19,730 nucleotides of DNA from assembly GCA_903842855.1 (NCBI GenBank), contig CAIMNT010000072.1:1-19730 (forward strand), read 5' to 3'. This DNA comes from an uncultured Actinomycetes bacterium (lineage in GTDB: Bacteria; Actinomycetota; Actinomycetes; Nanopelagicales; Nanopelagicaceae). A program made the translations under genes and the position numbers. The notes under the pieces are model-generated. The model had not been told where the DNA came from, ran no database searches, and saw only the letters and a list, made by a program, of their open reading frames with translations. The stretch's first letter is position 1. Each line of letters starts with the position of its first letter. Below are positions 1 through 7,261 of this stretch, one piece after another.

Positions 1-171
1 AGCAGGACGATCAACCTTCTTGAACTTACCGAAGTCATTGATCATTACGTCGTCGCCCTTTGAGATGTTGCGAACGATTGCATCAAAGACTACGTCGACA
101 GCGCGTGCTGCCTCTTTCTTGCTATCTCCGAACTGTGGAGCCAAGTATGCGATGAACTGGGCCTTGTTCAT
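1..171 (-). CDS. hup: HU-family DNA-binding protein, N-terminal part (cut by window edge)
   Basis: The first 57 codons read MNKAQFIAYLAPQFGDSKKEA and go on through a DDVMINDFGKFKKVDRPA segment. This is the dimerisation helix pair and first beta strands of a histone-like HU protein. HU coats and bends the nucleoid DNA as a dimer. The gene runs off the left edge, so the DNA-binding arms and any actinobacterial Lys/Ala-rich C-terminal tail cannot be seen. The ATG is supported by an AAGGGG Shine-Dalgarno sequence a few bases upstream. The gene is separated from leuD by about 180 bp with a terminator-like hairpin, so it is probably transcribed alone. Family assignment is firm; whether this is HupB or another HU copy is not decidable here. 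Confidence 0.93.
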   Translation of the reverse strand, partial: MNKAQFIAYLAPQFGDSKKEAARAVDVVFDAIVRNISKGDDVMINDFGKFKKVDRPA

Positions 172-352
172 TAGTTCCCCTTAAATACGCTTATTTATTA
201 GGCTTTTGCCTACATAAAAGAAATCTACGCGTGTCATAAGAAAAGCAGCCCTATTAATTACGGTGTGTCGCAGGCGAAAAATCGCACTTTTTACGCGTAA
301 AAAACTCTAAATCAGCGGTAGAGAGTTCTCATACCGCTGACTCAGATACGAA
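172..352. other. Intergenic region between leuD and the HU gene
   Basis: I see no coding region here. Besides the leuD terminator-like hairpin it holds two smaller symmetric elements. One is the palindrome TTTTTACGCGTAAAAA at 288-303. The other is a short hairpin (TAGGC, loop AAAA, GCCTA on the minus strand) at 199-212, which would lie in the 5' leader of the HU mRNA. No convincing -35/-10 pair for HU could be picked by eye. Confidence 0.5.
312..340 (-). terminator. Terminator-like hairpin after leuCD
   Basis: A 9-bp perfect stem, TCAGCGGTA (312-320) with TACCGCTGA (332-340), encloses a loop that itself has a GAG/CTC inner stem. On the minus strand it is followed by TTTAGAGTTTTTT, a T-rich run, which fits intrinsic termination of leuCD transcription. 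On the plus strand there is no T-run. Confidence 0.65.
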
Positions 353-952
353 TTATGAGCGTGCTGGAAGGGTTTTAGGCTTGAACGAGGGGCGTGCGCT
401 TTCGTAGGCGCTCACGGAATCAATGTTTTTAAGGGTTAATCCGATGTCGTCAAGACCCTCCATCAAACGCCAACGCGTGTAATCATCGAGTTCAAATGGG
501 TAAATATCGCTACCCAACCGTACATTTTTAGCTTCAAGATCGACTGTGACAGATGTAGTCGGATCGGCCTCGATCGCGGACCAAATCTTTTCAACAACAT
601 CTTGCGGCAAGATCACGGTTAGTAATCCACCTTTAAGTGAGTTACCGCGGAAAATATCTGCAAATCGGCTAGAAATTACCGCCTTAAAACCATAGTTCTG
701 CAGCGCCCACACAGCATGCTCGCGTGAAGAACCTGTTCCAAAATCTGCGCCTGCTACCAGGATCGTTGCATCTTTATATTGTGGCTGATTTAAAACAAAC
801 TCAGGATCGTTGCGCCATGCAGCAAAGAGTCCATCTTCAAAACCGCTCTTTGTAACTCGCTTCAGGTAGACGGCAGGGATGATCTGATCAGTGTCTACAT
901 TGGAGCGACGCAATGGAATCGCGGTTCCAGTGTGTGAAATAAATTTATCCAT
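353..952 (-). CDS. leuD: 3-isopropylmalate dehydratase small subunit
   Basis: The product is a 199-residue LeuD, the usual length for the family. With LeuC it forms the cytoplasmic isopropylmalate isomerase of leucine synthesis, interconverting 2- and 3-isopropylmalate. It shows the conserved core [13 protein letters not shown] (substrate-binding swivel domain), followed by [24 protein letters not shown]. The start [14 protein letters not shown] was chosen because AAGGAG lies about 9 nt upstream and overlaps the leuC stop codon; a longer in-frame reading would run into leuC. The 10-nt gap to leuC indicates co-transcription and probable translational coupling. The order leuC-leuD with a divergent NdgR-type regulator is the common actinobacterial arrangement. 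Confidence 0.97.
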   Translation of the reverse strand: MDKFISHTGTAIPLRRSNVDTDQIIPAVYLKRVTKSGFEDGLFAAWRNDPEFVLNQPQYKDATILVAGADFGTGSSREHAVWALQNYGFKAVISSRFADIFRGNSLKGGLLTVILPQDVVEKIWSAIEADPTTSVTVDLEAKNVRLGSDIYPFELDDYTRWRLMEGLDDIGLTLKNIDSVSAYESARPSFKPKTLPARS

Positions 953-962
953 GATGCGCTCC

Positions 963-2360
963 TTAGAGATCTGCCGGGGATGAAAGTGTTCCGCGAATTG
1001 CGGTAGCTGCTGCAACGAGTGGGCTCACAAGGTGAGTACGACCACCCTTGCCCTGACGGCCTTCAAAATTTCTGTTTGAGGTAGATGCAGAACGTTCTCC
1101 AACAGCGAGTTGATCGGGGTTCATTCCCAAACACATAGAGCAACCTGCGTTGCGCCATTCGGCTCCAAAGTCTATAAATACCTTATCGAGGCCCTCTTGT
1201 TCGGCCTGCAGACGAACTCGAGCGGATCCAGGAACAACCAACATTCGAACTGAGTCGGCCTTCTTCTTTCCCTTCACGATATCTGCTGCAGCGCGTAGAT
1301 CTTCGATGCGGCCATTTGTGCAAGAACCTAAGAAAATGGTGTCGACCTTGATTGACTTGAGTGGAACTCCAGCTTCTAGTCCCATATAGGTAAGGGCACG
1401 CTCTGCAGCTCCGCGCTCTTCAATATCAGCAATATCCGCTGGGTTTGGCACAGAAGCGTTGAGAGGAAGTCCCTGGCCAGGATTGGTTCCCCATGTAACG
1501 AAAGGAGCTAACTCTTCGGCTTTGATGAATATCTCTGAGTCAAACTTTGCACCTTCATCAGTGTGCAACGTCTTCCAGTAAGCAACGGCAGCATCCCAAT
1601 CTTCGCCTTGAGGTGCGTGAGGCTTGCTCTTTACATATTCGAAAGTTGTTTCGTCAGGTGCAATAAGACCCGCGCGAGCTCCTGCTTCAATTGACATGTT
1701 GCAGATCGTCATACGGCCTTCCATCGAAAGACCACGAATTGTGGAGCCGCGATATTCGATGACATATCCCTGTCCACCGCCGGTACCAATTTTTGCAATG
1801 ATTGCAAGGATGACATCTTTTGCAGTAACACCTTCAGGCAATACACCATCCACATTGATCGCCATTGTCTTAGGGCGAACAAGTGGCAATGTCTGCGTTG
1901 CAAGGACATGCTCAACTTCTGATGTGCCGATACCAAAGGCGAGTGCGCCAAATGCACCGTGAGTGGATGTATGTGAATCACCACAGACGATTGTCATTCC
2001 AGGTTGAGTTATTCCGAGCTGTGGCCCAACGACATGGACGATCCCCTGCTCTGCATCTCCAAGAGAGTGAATGCGAACGCCGAATTCCGCAGCGTTCTTA
2101 CGCAAGGTATCTACCTGTAAGCGAGAAACAGGGTCAGCAATTGGTTGATCAATATTTAAGGTGGGAGTGTTGTGATCTTCTGTCGCAATGGTGAGGTCCG
2201 GGCGACGCACCTTGCGACCTGCCAGCCGAAGGCCATCAAAGGCCTGAGCGGAGGTCACCTCATGAATCAGGTGGAGATCGATGTAAACGAGGTCAGGTTC
2301 GCCCTCCGCACTGCGGACAACGTGATCGGCCCAGATCTTCTCGGCGAGAGTTTTGCTCAT
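963..2360 (-). CDS. leuC: 3-isopropylmalate dehydratase large subunit
   Basis: This 465-residue aconitase-family protein carries the catalytic [4Fe-4S] cluster of isopropylmalate isomerase. The three cluster ligands are visible: Cys347 in FLGSCTNGR, then Cys407 and Cys410 in [14 protein letters not shown]. Other family marks are EDHNTPT near residue 61, [27 protein letters not shown] at about 126-151 and [19 protein letters not shown] near the C terminus. The start [10 protein letters not shown] is preceded by AAGGAG with good spacing; the upstream in-frame extension has no homology to the family and crosses the divergent promoter. First gene of leuCD, head-to-head with ndgR. Confidence 0.98.
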   Translation of the reverse strand: MSKTLAEKIWADHVVRSAEGEPDLVYIDLHLIHEVTSAQAFDGLRLAGRKVRRPDLTIATEDHNTPTLNIDQPIADPVSRLQVDTLRKNAAEFGVRIHSLGDAEQGIVHVVGPQLGITQPGMTIVCGDSHTSTHGAFGALAFGIGTSEVEHVLATQTLPLVRPKTMAINVDGVLPEGVTAKDVILAIIAKIGTGGGQGYVIEYRGSTIRGLSMEGRMTICNMSIEAGARAGLIAPDETTFEYVKSKPHAPQGEDWDAAVAYWKTLHTDEGAKFDSEIFIKAEELAPFVTWGTNPGQGLPLNASVPNPADIADIEERGAAERALTYMGLEAGVPLKSIKVDTIFLGSCTNGRIEDLRAAADIVKGKKKADSVRMLVVPGSARVRLQAEQEGLDKVFIDFGAEWRNAGCSMCLGMNPDQLAVGERSASTSNRNFEGRQGKGGRTHLVSPLVAAATAIRGTLSSPADL

Positions 2361-2399
2361 TCCTGCTCCTTCGTTTGACGAAATTCCCCTCAGATTTTC

Positions 2400-2426
2400 C
2401 ATCTCAAAGTGCGAGATGCTATTATC
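2400..2426. promoter_or_regulatory. Shared leuC/ndgR control region with inverted-repeat operator
   Basis: A perfect inverted repeat, CATCTC (2400-2405), 7-nt spacer, GAGATG (2413-2418), lies immediately upstream of a TATTAT box (2420-2425) placed 6 nt before the ndgR ATG. Read on the minus strand the same bases give GATAAT, a possible leuC -10. The repeat would lie in the leuC 5' leader and in the -10/-35 spacer of ndgR, so a bound dimer could affect both genes. IclR-family proteins of the NdgR/LtbR group are known to act at leuCD promoters. That this repeat is the site is inference. Confidence 0.6.
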
Positions 2427-2431
2427 AGAGT

Positions 2432-3151
2432 ATGGACAGTAAGAATAGCGGAGTCGGCGTATTAGACAAATCGGTGCGCATTTTGGCTGTTCTTGAAGCC
2501 GGACCACACTCCCTCGCCGAACTCGTCGCCGCAACTGGAATCGCCCGTCCTACCGCACACCGTCTGGCTGTAGCCCTGGAATTTCATCGCTTGGTAACTC
2601 GAGATTTGACGGGACGCTTTGTTCTTGGAGCTCGCGCAGCGGAACTCGCATCTGCCGCTGGTGAAGATCGGCTGCTCTCTGTTGCCGCTCCAGCACTTGC
2701 CGCGTTACGTGATGCGTGTGGTGAAAGTTCACAGCTATATCGCCGTCAGGGCGATCAGAGAATTTGTGTCGCCACCGCTGAAAGACTCTCTGGTCTGCGC
2801 GACTCCGTTCCTGTTGGAACTGTTCTCACTATGCAAGCAGGATCGGCCGCTCAAATTTTGTTAGCGTGGGAAGAGCCAGATAAGTTGCATCGTGGATTAG
2901 TTAATGCAAAATTTACCGCTGCCACTTTATCTGCAGTGCGACGTCGCGGTTGGGCTCAATCTGTCGGTGAACGTGAAGCGGGAGTCGCATCAGTGAGCGC
3001 ACCTGTTCGTGGTCCGAACAATAAAGTTATTGCTGCAGTCAGCATCAGTGGCCCGATGGAACGTCTTGGTCGTCAACCGGGACGAGCACATGCCGCGCAA
3101 GTGATGGCTACCGCTGCCCGTCTTAGCGAATATCTAATTCAGAGCAAATAA
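2432..3151 (+). CDS. ndgR: IclR-family regulator of leucine/amino-acid metabolism (NdgR/LtbR/AreB type)
   Basis: The 239-residue protein begins [18 protein letters not shown]. Residues about 8-60 form the winged helix-turn-helix ([23 protein letters not shown]), and about 80-235 the IclR effector domain with [33 protein letters not shown] and [25 protein letters not shown]. From memory it closely resembles Streptomyces NdgR/AreB and Corynebacterium LtbR, which control leuCD and branched-chain amino-acid genes. Those regulators are also encoded divergently from leuC, as here. The ATG at 2432 sits 6 nt after a TATTAT box with no Shine-Dalgarno sequence, so the mRNA is probably leaderless. A longer upstream reading would start before this promoter and is disfavoured. 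The stop lies 3 nt from the convergent glycosidase stop. Confidence 0.93.
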   Translation: MDSKNSGVGVLDKSVRILAVLEAGPHSLAELVAATGIARPTAHRLAVALEFHRLVTRDLTGRFVLGARAAELASAAGEDRLLSVAAPALAALRDACGESSQLYRRQGDQRICVATAERLSGLRDSVPVGTVLTMQAGSAAQILLAWEEPDKLHRGLVNAKFTAATLSAVRRRGWAQSVGEREAGVASVSAPVRGPNNKVIAAVSISGPMERLGRQPGRAHAAQVMATAARLSEYLIQSK

Positions 3152-3154
3152 AAC

Positions 3155-4285
3155 TTACTTGAGGTAGACCGCAAAGAAGTCACGGCTACTCGGACTTAAA
3201 TATCTATTCGCTGGTCGATCAAAGGTCACTAATTTAAACGGAACTAAGTTGGAATTAGTATGTGAAATTTTGTACCACATATAAGAGATCCACTGAGCGT
3301 TGATATCTAACTCCATGGCTCGGACAGCACCGGCGGTCTTAAGCAAATCTGCCAGACTTTGAACCGAGAGAGAGTTGCCGGCAACGTAAATAACATTTCC
3401 GCTGGCGTCGACGCCGATCCCAGATCTCCATACAAAGTGGGCGTTCTTCACGGTCCAACCCCACTTAGCGAGCACGCTCTTATTGAGATCAGGAGATTCT
3501 CTTCCATTATCGATCAAAAGGCTCAAATTTTGGCGGACCGATCTCACGTTTTGATTCATGGTGGCCTCAGTACCCCAAGAACCGATATCAAGGTGTCCAT
3601 CAGAATAAATGACGAGCGAAGCTTTACCTGCAACGAGCGGTTTGATCGTCACGCCATTTTGATAATAGCCTCCCAGAGAATCCTTCACTTTAAAGGCGCT
3701 GTTGAATGTGGCGACTAACCCCTGCAATTGAGAGCCTTGCAATACATCCGTTGAACCAAGTTTTTGCAACTTCCCCGGCTCTGAAAATCCAGCATGTTGC
3801 TCGAATCGCAAAAGGGAGCCATTCATGATGGCGATACCTGCCAAATAAGAGGTGTGCTGCCTATCAGGACGCAGATACCCAACTTGAATGAGTGGAACAC
3901 CGTGAATCGACTCAACAGTCTTTAGGTCACCTTCGCCGGGAAGGGCCGGCGACACTAACGTTGGTACCGTTTTTGCATACTGAACAGCGCTCTGTGCCAG
4001 CGTCTGTGAGGCACTGGAATCGAGAGTGCCCCCAACTTTCGGCTTATTAATGTCGTATTGAGCGTTTTCTAGGGCGGTCACAACAAAGCCGAGATAGTGG
4101 TTGCGTCCCCATTCAGCCAAACGAGCAGAGAGTGGATCGGTACCCGGAGCCAATAGTGCGGTGCTGATCGACCAAAGCACCACGACAAGAAATAGCGAAG
4201 GAACTCCGATGAGAGCTCGTTTTAATTTACTAGCGCTTTGAATCCGCGCTTTTATCATCGCGAGTCGCTCTTGCAGCCATTTCAT
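3155..4285 (-). CDS. Membrane-anchored phosphodiester glycosidase (NAGPA-type domain)
   Basis: The protein has 376 residues. One hydrophobic segment (about 24-46, ALIGVPSLFLVVVLWSISTALLA) after a Lys/Arg-rich start predicts an N-in anchor with the rest outside. From about residue 170 it resembles the phosphodiester glycosidase family (NAGPA, PF09992): NSAFKVKDSLGGYYQNGV, SLLIDNGRESP, WRSGIGVDASGNVIYVAGNSLSV and the closing AMELDINAQW motif, where other members have a LDGG-type sequence. Relatives hydrolyse sugar-phosphodiester linkages in polysaccharides; the substrate here is unknown. It is the last gene of the ubiA-dprE1-dprE2 run, 16 nt after dprE2, so a role in handling a phosphodiester-linked envelope glycan is a fair inference. 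No clear Shine-Dalgarno sequence precedes the ATG, suggesting coupled translation. Confidence 0.8.
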   Translation of the reverse strand: MKWLQERLAMIKARIQSASKLKRALIGVPSLFLVVVLWSISTALLAPGTDPLSARLAEWGRNHYLGFVVTALENAQYDINKPKVGGTLDSSASQTLAQSAVQYAKTVPTLVSPALPGEGDLKTVESIHGVPLIQVGYLRPDRQHTSYLAGIAIMNGSLLRFEQHAGFSEPGKLQKLGSTDVLQGSQLQGLVATFNSAFKVKDSLGGYYQNGVTIKPLVAGKASLVIYSDGHLDIGSWGTEATMNQNVRSVRQNLSLLIDNGRESPDLNKSVLAKWGWTVKNAHFVWRSGIGVDASGNVIYVAGNSLSVQSLADLLKTAGAVRAMELDINAQWISYMWYKISHTNSNLVPFKLVTFDRPANRYLSPSSRDFFAVYLK

Positions 4286-4301
4286 AGTGCGAATTTACCA
4301 G

Positions 4302-5003
4302 TCAACGATGAGATATTTTTCTGAACACTGATGGGGGAAGTGATTTGAAAATAAGCGCCACATATTTCAATATCGATGGGGCCCATGTCACAAGTTTCCT
4401 AGATTTCAGGGCAGCCACTCCATATCTGCCACATTCCTGCACCGTTATCGCAAAAGGCGCAATCTCCATTCCCTCTGTCATCTTGCTCTTCACAAAACCA
4501 GGTCGAATTATTTTTAGTGTTACTCCGCTTCCTTGTAAAATTGAAGCTAGCCCACGCGCATAAAAATCGAGTCCTGCTTTGGTAGATCCGTATCGAAAGT
4601 TGTCATCGCGAGGTCGCACTTGGGCAAAGGAGCTAATCACCAAAATGGTTCCATGAGCCTGTTGTTTCATTCGATCGGAGACTAGTTCTAGTAAATGCAA
4701 GGTACTCAGATAGTTCACATCTATCGCGGCCAAGAGATTCTCTGCAATGCTCAATTTTGGGTCATTACCCAGCAAGCCCACAGCAATCACGACTAGGTCT
4801 ACATCACCTGAGTCAAAGAGTTGAGCAATCACTCGTTCGCGCGCCTGCTGATCGGTAACGTCCAGTGCATATTCTCCTGTGCGACCAATCAAAATAATCT
4901 CGCGAGATTTATCCTCTGGCAACTGGGTGACAATGGAAAGCCCAATCTCACTTTGACCCCCGATTAAGGCGACTCGACCCGGATTCTTAAATCCGTTTAA
5001 CAT
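4302..5003 (-). CDS. dprE2: Decaprenylphospho-beta-D-erythro-pentofuranosid-2-ulose 2-reductase (DprE2)
   Basis: This 233-residue SDR carries the Rossmann loop GGQSEIG (residues 15-21), DVNYLS near 95-100, the Ser pair in LVISSFAQ (about 124-125) and the catalytic YGSTK (Tyr138, Lys142). The Gly-rich loop reading G-x-SEIG rather than the usual GxxxGIG is typical of DprE2. With DprE1 it epimerises decaprenylphosphoryl-ribose: DprE1 makes the 2-keto intermediate and DprE2 reduces it with NADH to decaprenylphosphoryl-arabinose. The start MLNGFKNPGRVALIGG was chosen because a near-perfect AGGAGG lies 7-8 nt upstream; an in-frame ATG 33 nt earlier has no such site. Its start overlaps the dprE1 stop by 7 nt, indicating coupling. 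Somewhat shorter than the mycobacterial protein. Confidence 0.9.
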   Translation of the reverse strand: MLNGFKNPGRVALIGGQSEIGLSIVTQLPEDKSREIILIGRTGEYALDVTDQQARERVIAQLFDSGDVDLVVIAVGLLGNDPKLSIAENLLAAIDVNYLSTLHLLELVSDRMKQQAHGTILVISSFAQVRPRDDNFRYGSTKAGLDFYARGLASILQGSGVTLKIIRPGFVKSKMTEGMEIAPFAITVQECGRYGVAALKSRKLVTWAPSILKYVALIFKSLPPSVFRKISHR

Positions 5004-6313
5004 AAACGCAGCCTCCTGGCTTGATCGGATTGCCATAACCCGGCGGGATCCATGGTACTTCTAATGGAACGCCACTTTTCTATCTCGGGATACATGAGCG
5101 GAACTAACGAATGACTTACGCGCGAATCCTTAATTAAATATATGCGGCCACCTGCCGCTACCAACTCTTCATCAAATCCTTGAAGAAATTTCTCCAAGCC
5201 AGGGACAGTGGTCGGATAGTCCAGCGTGAGAGTCCAACCTGGGCGGGGAAAGCTAAGAGGTGCTGGTGAGGCAGCTCCAAACTTCTTTAAAACTCCAAGA
5301 AACGAGGCGGCTTTAAGAGATCGCAGTCCAGCAAATAACCTTTCAAAGATCTCTTCACCTCCCTCATCGATCACGAATTGATATTGCAAGAATCCTGCAT
5401 CGCCATATATGCGGTTCCAATTGTTAACCCCATCTAGAGGATGCATATATTTATTAAGGGCCACGGTGCCGTGCTTGAGCGGCTTACGAAACCAGAGCTC
5501 ATTAAAAGCTCCGACGGTGAGCGGGGTTATGAAATTAGCACCACCTATCGATGGCAATGATGGACCCGTTGATCCGCCACCCCGAACCTTGACCGGTTCC
5601 GACCCATAATTTCCTAGACTTACTACTCCTCTGCCGCGGTAGTCTCCTGATAAATCAATCCATGCCACTGTGTGCTCATAATCTGCATCAGATCTTCCCA
5701 GTAACTCAATCATTTGGCTTAAGTCTTTAACGCGAACCTCATTCACATCTGCGGAGTTTGAGCGCACCTCACGTAAATTGAGTTCCAGTTCCAGAATTAC
5801 TCCAGTCAATCCAAGTCCACCGACCGTCGCCCAAAACTCTTTATCGCTAGGAAATAGTTGCACGATCTCTCCGGACGAGAGAAGTACCTTCATCCAATTC
5901 ACGCATTGTGAGAAAGAGCCGGTTTTGTGATGTGACTTTCCATGAATATCAGCGGCGATTGCACCGCCCATTGTGACAAAGCCAGTACCTGGAACAATTG
6001 GTGGGAAGAGAGAATGGGCAAGTGCCGCACTTTCTAGTTCGCGAATAGTGGTTCCTGCTCCAACCGTTGCGGTGCGTGCAAGGGGGTCAACAACAATGCC
6101 GTTCAGCACAGAGAGGTCGACGAGAGTTCCACCGGAGTTGAGAGCTGAATCGCCGTAACTGCGATGCAATCCAACAGGAAGCAATCCACGACCATTATCG
6201 GTCTGCGCTAACAACTCTTGAGCTTGTTCGATCGAAGTTACTGAAGCTCGCTTACTTAGTGATGAGAAATTCCTGCCCCAGCCAGAGACCAAAATTGGAT
6301 CAGTGATCAGCAT
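4997..6313 (-). CDS. dprE1: Decaprenylphosphoryl-beta-D-ribose 2'-oxidase (DprE1)
   Basis: The 438-residue flavoprotein has an N-terminal FAD-binding domain (PVGLHRSYGDSALNSGGTLVDLS at 46-68; GTGFVTMGGAIAADIHGKSHHKTGSF at 109-134, with the flavin-region His residues) and a C-terminal substrate domain. The latter shows GFLQYQFVI (307-315), APLSFPRPGW (351-360) and KDSR (Lys395, matching catalytic Lys418 of M. tuberculosis). It oxidises decaprenylphosphoryl-ribose at C2'. By alignment from memory, the benzothiazinone-target Cys387 of M. tuberculosis is Thr363 here (codon ACG, 5225-5227). The ATG overlaps the end of ubiA by 14 nt and lacks a clear Shine-Dalgarno sequence; an in-frame stop lies just upstream, so no longer start is possible. 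Confidence 0.95.
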   Translation of the reverse strand: MLITDPILVSGWGRNFSSLSKRASVTSIEQAQELLAQTDNGRGLLPVGLHRSYGDSALNSGGTLVDLSVLNGIVVDPLARTATVGAGTTIRELESAALAHSLFPPIVPGTGFVTMGGAIAADIHGKSHHKTGSFSQCVNWMKVLLSSGEIVQLFPSDKEFWATVGGLGLTGVILELELNLREVRSNSADVNEVRVKDLSQMIELLGRSDADYEHTVAWIDLSGDYRGRGVVSLGNYGSEPVKVRGGGSTGPSLPSIGGANFITPLTVGAFNELWFRKPLKHGTVALNKYMHPLDGVNNWNRIYGDAGFLQYQFVIDEGGEEIFERLFAGLRSLKAASFLGVLKKFGAASPAPLSFPRPGWTLTLDYPTTVPGLEKFLQGFDEELVAAGGRIYLIKDSRVSHSLVPLMYPEIEKWRSIRSTMDPAGLWQSDQARRLRLC

Positions 6314-7148
6314 AAACCGTGAGCACTAAAAGAATCGCCGTCGTTGCAACAGCTCCAAGGAAATACCAATCGCCGTACATAACTTCTTCCGGCGACTCGG
6401 CGCTATCTTTCTCAATAGCTAATATGTAACGAAGCAGTCCGAAGGTCACGGTGATGACCGAGATTTCGGCATAAGGCCTACTACTAGAGAGCGAGAAGGC
6501 CCAGAGACTGTATGCGGTAAGAGTGATTCCAATGGCGACTGTCAGGACCAATTGCAAGAACTCCGCGGTGTATTGCGCAATTACTGGACGGACCGTTATT
6601 GAAGCTTGATTCTTACGCTCCGCAATTCTCTTTGCAGTCACAATCACCAGCGGCCCAAATGTTGCCACAACAAGAAACCACCGGGAACTTGGCGTATGAG
6701 TAGCCGTCGCGCCGCCAATGGCCCTGAGGGCAAATCCGAAAGAGACGATTAAGAGCTCAACGATTGGTTCGTGCTTGAGACCAAATGAGTAAAGCAGAGT
6801 CAGCACCACATATATTGCGAGAGTAATCTGAAAAGCGCCAGGTAGGAGTGCTGCAAATGCGATAGATAAACCTGCACAGATAATGGCAGTGGCTAGAGCG
6901 CTTGGCACGCTCATCTCACCTGAAGCGATAGGGCGATGAGATTTCTTAGGGTTGGTTCGGTCGCGCTCCACATCTTTCAAATCATTGATGATGTAATTGA
7001 AGCTCGCTGCGAAGGAGAATGCTAAGAAGGCCCAGAGAATTTTCGCGAAGATAGATTTGTGAAATGCATCTCCTGCTGCAAATGGCGCGACAAGCACCAA
7101 TAGATTCTTGCTCCACTGCTGGATGCGTATTGCTTGCAGGTATTTCAT
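6300..7148 (-). CDS. ubiA: UbiA-family decaprenyl-phosphate phosphoribosyltransferase (DPPR synthase)
   Basis: The 282-residue polytopic membrane protein has about eight to nine hydrophobic segments. The prenyltransferase Asp-rich motif is NDLKDVERDRTNPKKSHRPIASG (55-77), and TAKRIAERKN (about 171-180) occupies the second-motif region. DPPR synthase moves 5-phosphoribose from PRPP to decaprenyl phosphate, the first membrane step of DPA synthesis, and the next two genes encode the following epimerase. The start MKYLQAIRIQQW has GGGAG about 10 nt upstream. A GTG 57 nt earlier is disfavoured because a TAATAT box lies 1 nt before it, so transcription would begin downstream of that GTG. A phosphatase for decaprenylphosphoryl-5-phosphoribose is not seen in the window. 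Confidence 0.9.
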   Translation of the reverse strand: MKYLQAIRIQQWSKNLLVLVAPFAAGDAFHKSIFAKILWAFLAFSFAASFNYIINDLKDVERDRTNPKKSHRPIASGEMSVPSALATAIICAGLSIAFAALLPGAFQITLAIYVVLTLLYSFGLKHEPIVELLIVSFGFALRAIGGATATHTPSSRWFLVVATFGPLVIVTAKRIAERKNQASITVRPVIAQYTAEFLQLVLTVAIGITLTAYSLWAFSLSSSRPYAEISVITVTFGLLRYILAIEKDSAESPEEVMYGDWYFLGAVATTAILLVLTVYADH

Positions 7149-7206
7149 TACCCGAAAACTCCCGATCAGTTGCGTATTCTCAGTAAATTCTGACGCAATA
7201 AGCACA

Positions 7207-7212
7207 ATATTA
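7207..7212 (-). promoter_or_regulatory. Putative -10 box of the ubiA-dprE1-dprE2 operon
   Basis: TAATAT on the minus strand lies about 60 nt before the chosen ubiA ATG. A start of transcription near 7200 gives a leader of about 50 nt that includes the GGGAG site. No good -35 was found. Confidence 0.4.
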
Positions 7213-7249
7213 GCCCAGTGCTACTTGCTCTCTCCGAACAGCCTTACGG

Positions 7250-7261
7250 TAACCTAACACA
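7250..7261 (+). promoter_or_regulatory. -10 box giving a probable leaderless nlpC/P60 mRNA
   Basis: TAACCT (7250-7255) is followed by exactly 6 nt and then the ATG at 7262. TTGCTC at 7225-7230 is a possible -35 with a long spacer of 19. No Shine-Dalgarno sequence is present, which fits transcription starting at the ATG. Confidence 0.5.

Noticed and set aside
288..303. TTTTTACGCGTAAAAA palindrome as a replication or attachment site
   Set aside because: It is a single short AT-rich palindrome with no repeats, integrase or dnaA context.
953..1015. Longer N-terminus for LeuD
   Set aside because: It overlaps leuC, has no homology to LeuD, and the MDKF start has a clear Shine-Dalgarno sequence.
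2375..2431. Longer N-terminus for the IclR regulator
   Set aside because: It would cross the leuC/ndgR promoter and operator, and the homologous protein begins at MDSKN.
3359..3718. Plus-strand 119-codon open frame inside the glycosidase gene, and similar open frames opposite uxuA, dprE1, leuC, ilvD-type and FAD/Fe-S genes
   Set aside because: They lie antisense to well-supported genes, show no recognisable motif or ribosome binding site, and reflect codon bias of the real strand.
7149..7205. GTG start 57 nt upstream for ubiA
   Set aside because: A TAATAT -10 box lies 1 nt before it, so the mRNA should start downstream; family proteins begin near MKYL.
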